Assembly: GCA_902797785.1 (NCBI GenBank) | Contig: CADBUD010000034.1 | Coordinates: 1 to 21,365, forward strand | DNA from: an uncultured Lachnospiraceae bacterium | GTDB taxonomy: Bacteria > Bacillota > Clostridia > Lachnospirales > Lachnospiraceae | Reading direction: 5' to 3' | DNA length: 21,365 nt | Shown here: one piece after another, positions 14,659-21,365 of the stretch | How positions within the stretch are numbered: the stretch's first letter is position 1 | How the letters are laid out: every line of letters starts with the position of its first letter | Program-made: the position numbers and the translations under genes | The notes under the pieces: model-generated | What the model was told of the DNA's origin: nothing | Databases searched by the model: none | What the model saw: the letters and a program-made list of their open reading frames with translations, nothing else

Positions 14659-16773
14659 ATGAGTGAAAATTTAAAAATTACAGAGATTTTTGGTGAAAAT
14701 GTATTTAATGACACCGTAATGAGGGAACGCCTGCCAAAAAAAATCTATAAAGAGTTAAAGAACACGATCGAGGGGCGGAAAGACCTGGATCCTGTCGTGG
14801 CAGATGTTGTGGCAGAAGCAGTCAAGGAATGGGCCATTGAGAAAGGAGCTACACATTACACGCATTGGTTCCAGCCACTGACCGGTACGACAGCAGAAAA
14901 ACATGATAGCTTTATCTCCGCTCTCCAGCCGGATGGAAAGGTCATGATGGAGTTTTCAGGAAAAGAGCTGATCAAGGGTGAGCCGGATGCCTCATCCTTC
15001 CCGTCCGGTGGCCTGCGCGCGACCTTCGAGGCCAGAGGATATACTGCCTGGGACTGCACTTCACCAATCTTTGTCAAAAAGGATGCCGCTGGAACGATTC
15101 TTTGTATTCCGACCGCCTTTTGTTCTTACACAGGAGAATCTCTGGATAAAAAGACGCCGCTTCTGCGTTCCATGGAAGCTATCAATGTACAGTCTCTTCG
15201 CCTGCTGCGCCTGTTTGGAAATACGACGTCAAAACGTGTGACGCCATCCGTTGGACCGGAGCAGGAATATTTTTTGGTCGATCTCCAAAAGTTCTTAAAG
15301 AGAAAAGATCTGATTTTTACAGGACGTACCTTATTCGGTGCCATGCCTCCAAAGGGACAGGAATTGGACGATCACTATTTCGGAGCAATCAGGGAACGAA
15401 TCGCCGGATATATGAAGGACGTCAATGAGGAACTCTGGAAGCTTGGAGTGACAGCAAAGACACAGCATAATGAGGTGGCACCGGCACAGCATGAGCTGGC
15501 AGTGGTATATGGGGAAGCGAACGTTGCGGTAGATCATAATCAGCTGGTCATGGAGGTCCTGAAAAAAATTGCAGGAAGACATGGGCTTCGCTGTCTGCTT
15601 CACGAAAAACCATTCGCTGGTGTGAACGGTTCCGGAAAACATAACAACTGGTCCCTGACTACAGATGATGGAAAAAATCTTCTAGATCCGGGCAAGACAC
15701 CGCATGAAAATGTACAGTTTCTTCTGGTTCTGACCTGTATCCTGCGGGCCGTTGATATCCATGCGGATCTCTTAAGAGAGTCAGCAGCAGATGTGGGAAA
15801 TGACCATAGATTGGGAGCGAATGAAGCACCACCAGCCATCATCTCCGTTTTCCTGGGAGATCAGTTGGAGGATGTATTATCCCAGCTCATCGAAACTGGA
15901 GAAGCTACCAGCAGCATAAAGGGCGGAACCTTAAAGACAGGCGTTCGTTCCCTTCCGGATTTAGCCAAGGATGCGACAGACAGGAACCGGACATCTCCGT
16001 TTGCGTTTACCGGAAACAAATTTGAATTTCGTATGGTCGGTTCGGCAGACTCCATTGCGAGCCCGAACATTGTATTGAATACGATTGTTGCAGAAGCATT
16101 CTCCGAAGTATGCGACCGGTTGGAAAAAGCAGAAGATTTTGCTCTGGAAGTACACGATATCATAAAAGAATATGCGACAAAGCATCAGAGAATCGTATTT
16201 AATGGAAACGGATATTCAGAGGAATGGGTAGAAGAAGCCAAGAGGCGCGGACTTCCGAACATCCGCTCCATGGTCGAAGCCATTCCAGCACTGACCACGG
16301 AAAAAGCAGTAGTTCTGTTTGAAAAATTTGGGGTATTTACCAGAAAAGAGCTTGAATCCCGCGCTGAAATTCAGTATGAAGCTTATGCGAAAGCAATCAA
16401 TATCGAAGCAAAAGCCATGATCGATATTGCGGGAAAACAGATTATTCCAGCAGTCGTTGCCTATGTGACCAAACTGGCAAAATCGATAAATGAGGTAAAA
16501 AAAGCAGGATGTGAGATCGTAGACGCGCAGCAGAAGCTCCTTGAGGAAACCTCAGCCCTGTTAAAAGAGACCAAGAACGCCATCGACACTCTGATTGAGA
16601 TTACAGAAACAGCAGGAAAGATGGAGGAAGGAAAAACTCAGGCAGAATTTTACCACGATCAGGTCAAAACAGCGATGGAAGACCTTCGTACGCCGGTAGA
16701 CCAGCTGGAAATGATCGTAGACAAGGATATGTGGCCGATGCCGTCCTATGGAGATTTGATTTTTGAAGTATAG
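14659..16773 (+). CDS. glnN: type III glutamine synthetase
   Basis: The product is 704 residues, matching the large GSIII class rather than GSI (about 440-470). It makes glutamine from glutamate, ammonia and ATP and is common in Bacteroides and Clostridia. The GSIII opening 'ITEIFGENVFNDTVMRERLP' (8-27) is followed by the catalytic segments 'VGPEQEYFLVDL' (198-209), 'KPFAGVNGSGKHNNWSL' (about 317-333) and 'FEFRMVGSADS'. The long C-terminal helical region is complete. AAAGGAGAG (14642-14650) sits 8 bases before ATG 14659. It has its own leader with a terminator upstream and ends at a bidirectional terminator. Nitrogen control is inferred from the leader and the enzyme's role, not shown. Confidence 0.96.
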   Translation: MSENLKITEIFGENVFNDTVMRERLPKKIYKELKNTIEGRKDLDPVVADVVAEAVKEWAIEKGATHYTHWFQPLTGTTAEKHDSFISALQPDGKVMMEFSGKELIKGEPDASSFPSGGLRATFEARGYTAWDCTSPIFVKKDAAGTILCIPTAFCSYTGESLDKKTPLLRSMEAINVQSLRLLRLFGNTTSKRVTPSVGPEQEYFLVDLQKFLKRKDLIFTGRTLFGAMPPKGQELDDHYFGAIRERIAGYMKDVNEELWKLGVTAKTQHNEVAPAQHELAVVYGEANVAVDHNQLVMEVLKKIAGRHGLRCLLHEKPFAGVNGSGKHNNWSLTTDDGKNLLDPGKTPHENVQFLLVLTCILRAVDIHADLLRESAADVGNDHRLGANEAPPAIISVFLGDQLEDVLSQLIETGEATSSIKGGTLKTGVRSLPDLAKDATDRNRTSPFAFTGNKFEFRMVGSADSIASPNIVLNTIVAEAFSEVCDRLEKAEDFALEVHDIIKEYATKHQRIVFNGNGYSEEWVEEAKRRGLPNIRSMVEAIPALTTEKAVVLFEKFGVFTRKELESRAEIQYEAYAKAINIEAKAMIDIAGKQIIPAVVAYVTKLAKSINEVKKAGCEIVDAQQKLLEETSALLKETKNAIDTLIEITETAGKMEEGKTQAEFYHDQVKTAMEDLRTPVDQLEMIVDKDMWPMPSYGDLIFEV

Positions 16774-16792
16774 GATGGGCGGTTAAGAAAGA

Positions 16793-16841
16793 AAAGACTT
16801 TTGTTATGGCAGACAGTGCTGCCATAGCGGAAGTCTTTTTT
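16793..16841 (+). terminator. bidirectional terminator between glnN and the histidine kinase gene
   Basis: AAAGACTT (16793-16800) pairs with AAGTCTTT (16831-16838), and an inner stem TATGGCAG (16805-16812) pairs with CTGCCATA (16819-16826). T-rich tails follow in both directions, suiting the converging genes on either side. Confidence 0.85.
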
Positions 16842-16856
16842 AATGAGCATCATTCA

Positions 16857-17609
16857 CTACAGTTCCTTAGTATGGGAAATGGGAAGAAGAATGGTGAAGA
16901 CACTGCCGTTCTGATTAGAAATATACGAAATGTTCCCACCGTGAGCCTGTATGATATTCGAAGTTATCGTAAGACCAAGTCCGGTTCCGTTCTGCTTTCC
17001 AGTAATAAAAGGCTGGAACAAATTGGAGCGAAGCTGGGGAGGAACACCTTTTCCATTGTCAGAAACACTGATTTCAATCATTTTATGTAGACGCCCGAGA
17101 GAGACTTTAATGTGACCTGTGCCGGGTTCTACAGCATCAAAAGCATTCTTTAATAGATTCATCAAAGCCTGTTTCAATTTAATCACATCACCGGAAACCA
17201 TCGGCAGAGGCTTTGGGCAGAAAAACGTGACCTTACAATATTGGGAAAGAGAGGCAGCCTCCGTAGAATACAGCAGAGAAGAAATCAGCTCCTTCAAATC
17301 GATAGGCTCGAGATTCAGTTGTTGGCTGTTATTATAGCAGGTCAGATCATCTAAAAGCCTGGAGATATAAGATAGATCATCACGAATCTGATCCCAGTAA
17401 CGAAACTCCAGCACCTCCGGATGCTGCGCCTGAATCAGCTGCAAAGAACTGCTGATCAGGCACAAAGGATTCCTTAATTCATGGGAAATCTGAGAAATTG
17501 TATAATGATGATAGCTTTGAAAATTGTGATATAGCTTTTTATAATCTGTCTGCTTGGGAGAATGAGGACGGATGATAGGGGTAAATGATTCTTTCTTTTC
17601 TAAAAGCAT
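16857..17609 (-). CDS. orphan soluble sensor histidine kinase
   Basis: The product is 250 residues with no membrane segment and only about 35 residues before the dimerisation domain. The phosphoacceptor His43 is in 'SQISHELRNPLCLISSSLQ'. The ATPase part shows the N box 'NLLKNAFDAV', the G1 box 'DNGKGVPPQ', and 'GTGLGLTITSNIIQAHGG'. It looks like a bare kinase core, so its input must come from a partner protein or from the short N-terminus. No response regulator gene is in the window. AAAGGAG lies just upstream of ATG 17609. Its 3' end faces glnN; it resembles the soluble orphan kinases of sporulation phosphorelays or NtrB-like kinases, and sequence alone does not decide. Confidence 0.9.
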   Translation of the reverse strand: MLLEKKESFTPIIRPHSPKQTDYKKLYHNFQSYHHYTISQISHELRNPLCLISSSLQLIQAQHPEVLEFRYWDQIRDDLSYISRLLDDLTCYNNSQQLNLEPIDLKELISSLLYSTEAASLSQYCKVTFFCPKPLPMVSGDVIKLKQALMNLLKNAFDAVEPGTGHIKVSLGRLHKMIEISVSDNGKGVPPQLRSNLFQPFITGKQNGTGLGLTITSNIIQAHGGNISYISNQNGSVFTILLPISHTKEL

Positions 17610-17671
17610 GGCAGGCTCCTTTCGTACTTGTTTTTATCGTAAATATGGGTTATACTGATAGACGAAAATTC

Positions 17672-17699
17672 TTGCCGGATTTTCATATACCAATATAAA
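17672..17699 (+). promoter_or_regulatory. possible promoter of the HIT gene
   Basis: TTGCCG (17672-17677) and TATAAA (17694-17699) are 16 bases apart in the 175-base gap between the divergent histidine kinase and HIT genes. Both boxes deviate slightly from consensus. Confidence 0.5.
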
Positions 17700-17784
17700 G
17701 GAATCTTTTTCTACAGTTTAATACAGAAAAGAGAGAAACTCAAACGGTTTAGTAAGACAAAAAACGACAGAAAGGAAAAGAAAA

Positions 17785-18216
17785 ATGAAAGATTCAAATT
17801 GTATTTTTTGCAAGATCGCAAATGGAGAGATCCCGGCAAACGCTTTGTATGAAGATGAGGATTTCAAAATCATCCTGGATCGGGGACCGGCCACAAAAGG
17901 TCATGCCCTCCTCCTGCCAAAGGAGCATTATGCAAACCTCTATGAAATCGAGGATGAAACGGCGGCCAAGGTTCTTCCATTGGCAAAAAAAATGGCAGCA
18001 AAAATGACAAAAGCATTTGGCTGCGATGGATTTAACCTGGTACAGAATAATGGAGAATGCGCCGGACAGACAGTATTTCATTTCCATCTGCACATGATTC
18101 CAAGATATGCAGAGGAAAAAGAAAGGATTGTTTGCTGGACTCCGGGAGAAATCACGGAGGAAGAAATCGATGTTTTGGCAGAAAAAGTAAAGCACTGTAC
18201 ATTAATTACTTCATAA
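17785..18216 (+). CDS. HIT-family nucleotide hydrolase/transferase
   Basis: The product is 143 residues. The HIT signature His-x-His-x-His is 'HFHLH' at 99-103 within 'GQTVFHFHLHMIPRY'; the N-terminal 'CIFCKIANGEIPA' with Cys6 and Cys9 fits the HinT-like branch. Such enzymes cleave purine phosphoramidates or dinucleotides in the cytosol; the natural substrate is usually not known. A purine-rich ribosome site (AAAGGAAAAG) is just before ATG 17785. It is a single gene ended by the strong hairpin at 18248. Confidence 0.92.
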   Translation: MKDSNCIFCKIANGEIPANALYEDEDFKIILDRGPATKGHALLLPKEHYANLYEIEDETAAKVLPLAKKMAAKMTKAFGCDGFNLVQNNGECAGQTVFHFHLHMIPRYAEEKERIVCWTPGEITEEEIDVLAEKVKHCTLITS

Positions 18217-18247
18217 TTTTCTTGTCTATTTTTCCGATTGCTTCATC

Positions 18248-18290
18248 AGAAAGCCTCGCCGTACCTCGGTACGGCGAGGCTTTCTTTCTT
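18248..18290 (+). terminator. perfect 17-bp terminator hairpin
   Basis: Bases 18248-18264 pair without mismatch with 18269-18285 around a CTCG tetraloop, followed by TTTCTT. It ends the HIT gene and could also stop minus-strand murG transcripts, though the reverse T-run is weaker. Confidence 0.88.
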
Positions 18291-18330
18291 GCACTCGAAA
18301 AAATATTCTGCGAAAATCTCATAAAGTTAT

Positions 18331-18385
18331 ACTCATGAACGAAATGGCTCGCTGATTTGTTTATGAGTCACGTCACATTCAGCGA
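18331..18385 (-). other. alternative stems at the 3' end of murG
   Basis: ACTCATGAAC (18331-18340) pairs with GTTTATGAGT (18359-18368) with one G-T wobble. TCGCTGA (18349-18355) pairs with TCAGCGA (18379-18385), which contains the murG stop codon. The two folds interlock and cannot form together as simple hairpins. No T-run follows. The role is unknown. Confidence 0.35.
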
Positions 18386-19443
18386 ATCAATTCTTCAAAT
18401 AAATCCGTAATGATCTCGATCGAATTTTTCTGTTTACTATTCTGCATATTGGAAACAATCTCCTCTTTACGAATCGTCACTTCTTTGATAGCATCTAAGA
18501 GGGTAAGGTTGGACAATTCCTCTTCCTGAAGCACAACAGAAAATCCCTGCTTGGAAAAAGAAGCAGCATTCAGCAGCTGATCGCCGCGGCTGGCCTGCGC
18601 AGACAGTGGGATCAGAATATTCGGTTTCTTAAGTGCCAGTAATTCACAGATTGCATTGGCGCCTGCACGTGAAATCACAAGGTCACTAAGAGCAAAGAGA
18701 TTCGCAAGCTCCTTGCGGATATACTCAAACTGGGCATATCCTTCCGTATCATTTAATGCAGGATCCAGATTTCCCTTTCCGCATAAATGAATGATCTGAT
18801 ACGTTTTCAAAAGCTCAGGAAGAATCCCACGCACGACCTCATTGATCGTCACAGAACCGGTACTGCCGCCGATGACCATGATCACGGGTTTTTCAGAGGT
18901 AAACTTACAGAACCTTAAGGCACTTAGACGATTTCCCTTTAAAAGCTCTTCCCGGATTGGAGAACCGGTGAGAATCGCCTTTTCCTTTGGAAGATATTGC
19001 AGCGTTTCCGGGAAATTGCAACAGACCTTGGACGCATAAGGAATGGAGATCTTATTTGCAAGCCCCGGGGTAATGTCCGATTCATGAATCACGACAGGAA
19101 TTCCTGACCTTCCGGCAGCTAGTACCACCGGAACAGAAACGAATCCGCCTTTAGAAAAGACAATATCAGGTTTTAACGTTTTGATCAGTTTTTTTGCTTG
19201 CTGATATCCTTTCAATACACGGAACGGATCCGAAAAATTTTTTATATCAAAATAACGACGCAGCTTCCCGGAGGAAATACCGTAGTATGGAATGGAAAAC
19301 TCTTCGATCAGACGTTTTTCAATTCCCTGATAGGAACCAACATAGTGAATATCATATTCCAGCTCTCTCAATCGAGGAAGCAAAGCAATATTTGGCGTAA
19401 CATGTCCGGCTGTTCCCCCGCCGGTAAGTAAAATTCGTTTCAT
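18379..19443 (-). CDS. murG: MurG, lipid II GlcNAc transferase
   Basis: The product is 354 residues. MurG adds GlcNAc to lipid I at the inner face of the membrane, giving lipid II. The N-terminal glycine loop 'GGGTAGHVTPNIAL' (8-21) and 'HESDITPGLANK' bind acceptor and donor; the C-terminal half shows 'GGSTGSVTINEVV' and the UDP-GlcNAc site 'SRAGANAICELLALKKPNIL'. Family length and both glycine-rich loops are intact. It is monocistronic here, outside any division/cell-wall gene cluster, with its own strong promoter. AAGGATGG is about 8 bases before ATG 19443. Another GT28-type glycosyltransferase is possible, but the motifs favour MurG. Confidence 0.88.
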   Translation of the reverse strand: MKRILLTGGGTAGHVTPNIALLPRLRELEYDIHYVGSYQGIEKRLIEEFSIPYYGISSGKLRRYFDIKNFSDPFRVLKGYQQAKKLIKTLKPDIVFSKGGFVSVPVVLAAGRSGIPVVIHESDITPGLANKISIPYASKVCCNFPETLQYLPKEKAILTGSPIREELLKGNRLSALRFCKFTSEKPVIMVIGGSTGSVTINEVVRGILPELLKTYQIIHLCGKGNLDPALNDTEGYAQFEYIRKELANLFALSDLVISRAGANAICELLALKKPNILIPLSAQASRGDQLLNAASFSKQGFSVVLQEEELSNLTLLDAIKEVTIRKEEIVSNMQNSKQKNSIEIITDLFEELIR

Positions 19444-19477
19444 AAAAGTCCATCCTTTCTAAAAACAACACGATTAT

Positions 19478-19507
19478 ATTATACCAAAAAGAGGAGGGAG
19501 GTTGCAA
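19478..19507 (-). promoter_or_regulatory. murG promoter with extended -10
   Basis: On the minus strand TTGCAA (19507-19502) is 18 bases before TATAAT (19483-19478), which is preceded by TGG to give an extended -10. A second TATAAT at 19478-19473 directly follows. The predicted leader is about 28 bases. Confidence 0.78.
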
Positions 19508-19555
19508 CAAAAAATTTATGGTTTCATTCACTGACGTTTATAGAGGAGGAAGAAA

Positions 19556-20380
19556 ATGACAAGATTAAAAAAAGAAGTGTATCGATTCGCTATAGTGATC
19601 TTTTTTACTGTCGTGACCATGGGCATGATTTTTGGAGTCCAAAAAGCAGAAGCATCAGGAAAAATAAAACTAAATAAGAAAGAAATCATATTAGACAAAG
19701 GAAAGAACTGTCGTCTAAAATTAAAAAACACAAAAAAACAGCCGTCATGGTCATGCAGCGACCCATCCATCGCTTCTGTTTCCCCAAAGGGAAAAGTGAC
19801 AGCGAAAAAAACAGGAACCGTTAAAATCACGGCAAAGCTGGGAAAGAAAAAATACACCTGCACCGTAAAGGTAAAAAAACAAAAAACAAGGCCTCAGGAG
19901 AAAAATCTGGAAATAATAAATGATAAAATACCGTTCAGCCCGATTGCGAAAGAGGAAACGAAAGAGAAAGATGTAAATGAAAAAAACATAGAGGAAAAAA
20001 ATAATTACGCACAGCAAATTTTAGAACTGGTAAATACGGAAAGAAAAAAACAGGGCTTATCTTCGGTGGTTCTGGATGAAAAATTATCCCAGGCAGCCAA
20101 TAAGCGCGCAAAGGAAATTGTGACTACTTTTTCTCACACCAGACCAAATGGGGAAAGCTGCTTTACCGTATTAAAAGAATATAACATCACCTATAGGACG
20201 ACCGGAGAAAACATTGCGGCAGGACAGCCGACCCCTGAATCTGTCATGAACTCGTGGATGAATTCGCCGGGACACCGGGCAAATATCTTAAATGGCGCCT
20301 TTAAAAAAATCGGGGTAGGATATGTCGGAACCGATGGACTGGGTTATAGAACCTATTGGGTGCAGTTATTTACAAATTAA
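19556..20380 (+). CDS. secreted CAP-domain protein with Big_2-like domain
   Basis: The product is 274 residues. A signal peptide (basic start, hydrophobic 11-28, probable cleavage after 'KAEA' near residue 33) precedes a bacterial Ig-like Big_2-type domain (about 35-105; 'SWSCSDPSIASVSPKGKVTA'), a charged linker (about 106-148), and a C-terminal CAP/SCP domain (about 150-274). The CAP marks are 'LVNTERKKQG', 'FSHTRPNGESC', 'GENIAAGQPTPESVMNSW', 'SPGHRANIL' and 'YWVQLF'. CAP proteins of this YkwD type are exported and their function in bacteria is mostly unknown. AGAGGAGGA lies just before ATG 19556. It is divergent from murG. Its own promoter is not clear, and there is no good terminator before the next gene. 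Confidence 0.9.
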   Translation: MTRLKKEVYRFAIVIFFTVVTMGMIFGVQKAEASGKIKLNKKEIILDKGKNCRLKLKNTKKQPSWSCSDPSIASVSPKGKVTAKKTGTVKITAKLGKKKYTCTVKVKKQKTRPQEKNLEIINDKIPFSPIAKEETKEKDVNEKNIEEKNNYAQQILELVNTERKKQGLSSVVLDEKLSQAANKRAKEIVTTFSHTRPNGESCFTVLKEYNITYRTTGENIAAGQPTPESVMNSWMNSPGHRANILNGAFKKIGVGYVGTDGLGYRTYWVQLFTN

Positions 20381-20432
20381 AACTGTGGATAGTAACAAAA
20401 AATCACAAACTGTGGATAGTAACAAAAAATCA
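20381..20432 (+). repeat. two 25-bp direct repeats upstream of the PRTase promoter
   Basis: The 25 bases at 20381-20405 recur exactly at 20408-20432, separated by CA, a 27-base period. The core CTGTGGATAGTAACA differs by one base from CTGTGAATAGTAACA in both 73-bp repeats near the left end. The array ends two bases before the -35 box at 20435, so it could be an operator, or it may be a fragment of the same repeat family. Confidence 0.85.
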
Positions 20433-20434
20433 TA

Positions 20435-20462
20435 TTGAGAATCCTCCAGAATCTGTTATAAT
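20435..20462 (+). promoter_or_regulatory. extended -10 promoter of the PRTase gene
   Basis: TTGAGA (20435-20440) and a perfect TATAAT (20457-20462) are 16 bases apart, and TGT at 20454-20456 makes an extended -10. RNA should start near 20469, giving a leader of about 37 bases. Confidence 0.8.
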
Positions 20463-20500
20463 AAAAACCATGTGTCACTCAAAATAACTTCTGGAGGATT
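20440..20500 (+). promoter_or_regulatory. 12-bp inverted repeat linking promoter spacer and ribosome site
   Basis: AATCCTCCAGAA (20440-20451) is the exact reverse complement of TTCTGGAGGATT (20489-20500). The left arm lies between the -35 and -10 boxes; the right arm contains the GGAGG ribosome site (20493-20497). RNA started at the local promoter lacks the left arm, so only read-through RNA from upstream could form the stem and hide the ribosome site. Confidence 0.75.
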
Positions 20501-20505
20501 AAAAA

Positions 20506-21365
20506 ATGTATACAGAATCCGAACTTGTAAGAATCGCAAAAAGAGAAAACAATAAAAAACGAAACTATCTGGTAGTTAACCGGCTCCAGGGAAAACACAT
20601 TCCGGTCTCCCCATCTCAGGCGCTGACTATGTTCCGGGAACTTTCAAAGCTTCTAAAAGAAAATTATCCAAACGAAACCCTCCTTCTCATTGGATTTGCC
20701 GAAACTGCCACGGCAATCGGAGCAGCTGTGGCAGTCAATCTGGATTGCTACTATACCCAGACGACACGCGAACAGGTGGAAAATGCCGACTATCTCTATT
20801 TTTCAGAATCTCACAGCCATGCGACACAGCAAAAACTGGTAAAAAACAATTTGCAAGAAATCATAGATCAAATAGACCGGATTGTATTTATTGAAGATGA
20901 AATTACAACAGGAAAGACTATTTTGAAAATTGTACGTCTGTTAAAAGAATTTTCAGGAGAAAAACAAATAAAATTTGCTGCAGCCTCTCTCTTGAACGGA
21001 ATGAAAGAAAAGCATCGGGAGATATGGGAAGAAGAAGGAATCGAAATACACTATCTGGTCAAGACCGATCATGAAAAATATTCTGATGCAGCAGAAAAAT
21101 TTGCAGGAGATGGAATCTACCATAACACCACAGAGGAGAGACCCTCTGACAGGCAGTCAGATTCCTGCTATTTCTCACCGGCGTCAGGTCGTGATTATGC
21201 AGATATCCCATCAATTCCCAATCCGAGGCGCATCGTAAAAAGTCAGGAATATAAAAAAGCATGCGAACTTTTTGCCGAAAAAATTCAAAAAAATGCATTT
21301 CGAAGGATTCAAGACAGTGACAGGAGTGCACAGGACAATAACCAAAGTGTCCAGGATAGTAACCA
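20506..21365 (+). CDS. Ter-associated phosphoribosyltransferase, partial at window edge
   Basis: The frame is open from ATG 20506 through the window end (286 residues seen). GGAGG (20493-20497) is 8 bases before the start. Residues about 20-205 read as the PRTase of tellurium-resistance-associated gene clusters: 'YLVVNRLQGKHIPVSPSQAL' (21-40), 'LLIGFAETATAIGAAVA' (60-76), 'FSESHSHATQ' (99-108) and the PRPP loop 'IVFIEDEITTGKT' (126-138). Published comparative genomics proposed that these PRTases act with HAD, ATP-grasp and lyase-like enzymes to make a nucleoside-like metabolite. A less conserved part (about 206-265) leads into a heptapeptide repeat from residue 269. The C-terminal part, possibly a TRSP-type domain, lies outside the window. 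The assignment is from motif memory; no search was run. Confidence 0.75.
   Translation, partial: MYTESELVRIAKRENNKKRNYLVVNRLQGKHIPVSPSQALTMFRELSKLLKENYPNETLLLIGFAETATAIGAAVAVNLDCYYTQTTREQVENADYLYFSESHSHATQQKLVKNNLQEIIDQIDRIVFIEDEITTGKTILKIVRLLKEFSGEKQIKFAAASLLNGMKEKHREIWEEEGIEIHYLVKTDHEKYSDAAEKFAGDGIYHNTTEERPSDRQSDSCYFSPASGRDYADIPSIPNPRRIVKSQEYKKACELFAEKIQKNAFRRIQDSDRSAQDNNQSVQDSN
21310..21365 (+). repeat. 21-bp in-frame tandem repeat in the PRTase gene
   Basis: Units at 21310-21330, 21331-21351 and from 21352 to the edge encode QDSDRSA, QDNNQSV and QDSN, a polar heptad repeat. The third unit includes GGATAGTAAC, also found in the 25-bp repeats upstream of this gene, here as codons for Asp-Ser-Asn. 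The array continues beyond the window, so copy number is unknown. Confidence 0.75.

Noticed and set aside
16806..17090. Plus-strand frame after glnN
   Set aside because: It begins within the terminator hairpin and overlaps the histidine kinase ATPase domain, whose motifs are unmistakable on the minus strand.
18379..19443. Macrolide- or glycolipid-type GT28 glycosyltransferase instead of MurG
   Set aside because: Length, the GGGTAGH start and the 'SRAGANAICELLALKKPNIL' donor site fit MurG best.
20381..20432. CRISPR-like array
   Set aside because: There are only two repeats with a 2-base spacer and no adjacent cas genes, so these are plain direct repeats.

Overview
The window looks like chromosomal DNA of a low-to-mid GC member of the Clostridia, most likely Lachnospiraceae. 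This is an inference from content: strong AGGAGG-type ribosome binding sites, a type III glutamine synthetase, an hprK/rapZ/whiA/Crh-like cluster, a YjfB-type small motility protein, and gene order and protein style typical of gut Clostridia. Most of it is housekeeping. The unusual material is at the two ends and in the regulatory sequences.

Left end (1-2260). A cvfB-type S1-domain RNA-binding protein gene is bracketed by two inverted copies of a 73-bp hairpin-bearing repeat, and a 14-bp tandem repeat lies directly before its ribosome binding site. A ridA gene and a conserved small protein gene follow, ended by a strong, probably bidirectional terminator. On the opposite strand pyrG (CTP synthase) is followed by a yjfB-like small gene.

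Centre (4020-14400). ftsH and uvrC form one unit behind a clear sigma-A type promoter; FtsH carries a striking tail of 11 hexapeptide repeats. A second unit of seven close or overlapping genes follows: hprK, a ROK glucokinase, murB, rapZ, whiA, a Crh-like HPr paralogue and a lipid kinase. It joins carbon catabolite control (HPr kinase, its likely serine-phosphorylated substrate, glucokinase) with cell envelope synthesis (murB, the rapZ/whiA pair). The HPr paralogue has Glu at position 15 in place of the phosphorylatable His but keeps Ser46, so it should be regulatory rather than a PTS phosphocarrier.

Right centre (14400-19500). glnN (glutamine synthetase III) lies behind a promoter and then an intrinsic terminator, an arrangement that suggests attenuation. 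It converges on an orphan soluble histidine kinase gene across a shared terminator. A HIT-family gene and a stand-alone murG on the minus strand, with a very good extended -10 promoter, follow.

Right end (19556-21365). A secreted protein with a Big_2-like and a CAP domain is followed by the start of a gene that runs off the window. Its N-terminal part reads as the phosphoribosyltransferase of the tellurium-resistance (Ter) associated nucleoside-like-metabolite gene clusters, and it enters a heptapeptide repeat just before the edge. Its control region has two 25-bp direct repeats, an extended -10 promoter, and a perfect 12-bp inverted repeat whose left arm lies inside the promoter spacer and whose right arm contains the Shine-Dalgarno sequence. 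That would hide the ribosome site only in read-through RNA. This right edge is the most likely entry to an accessory system.
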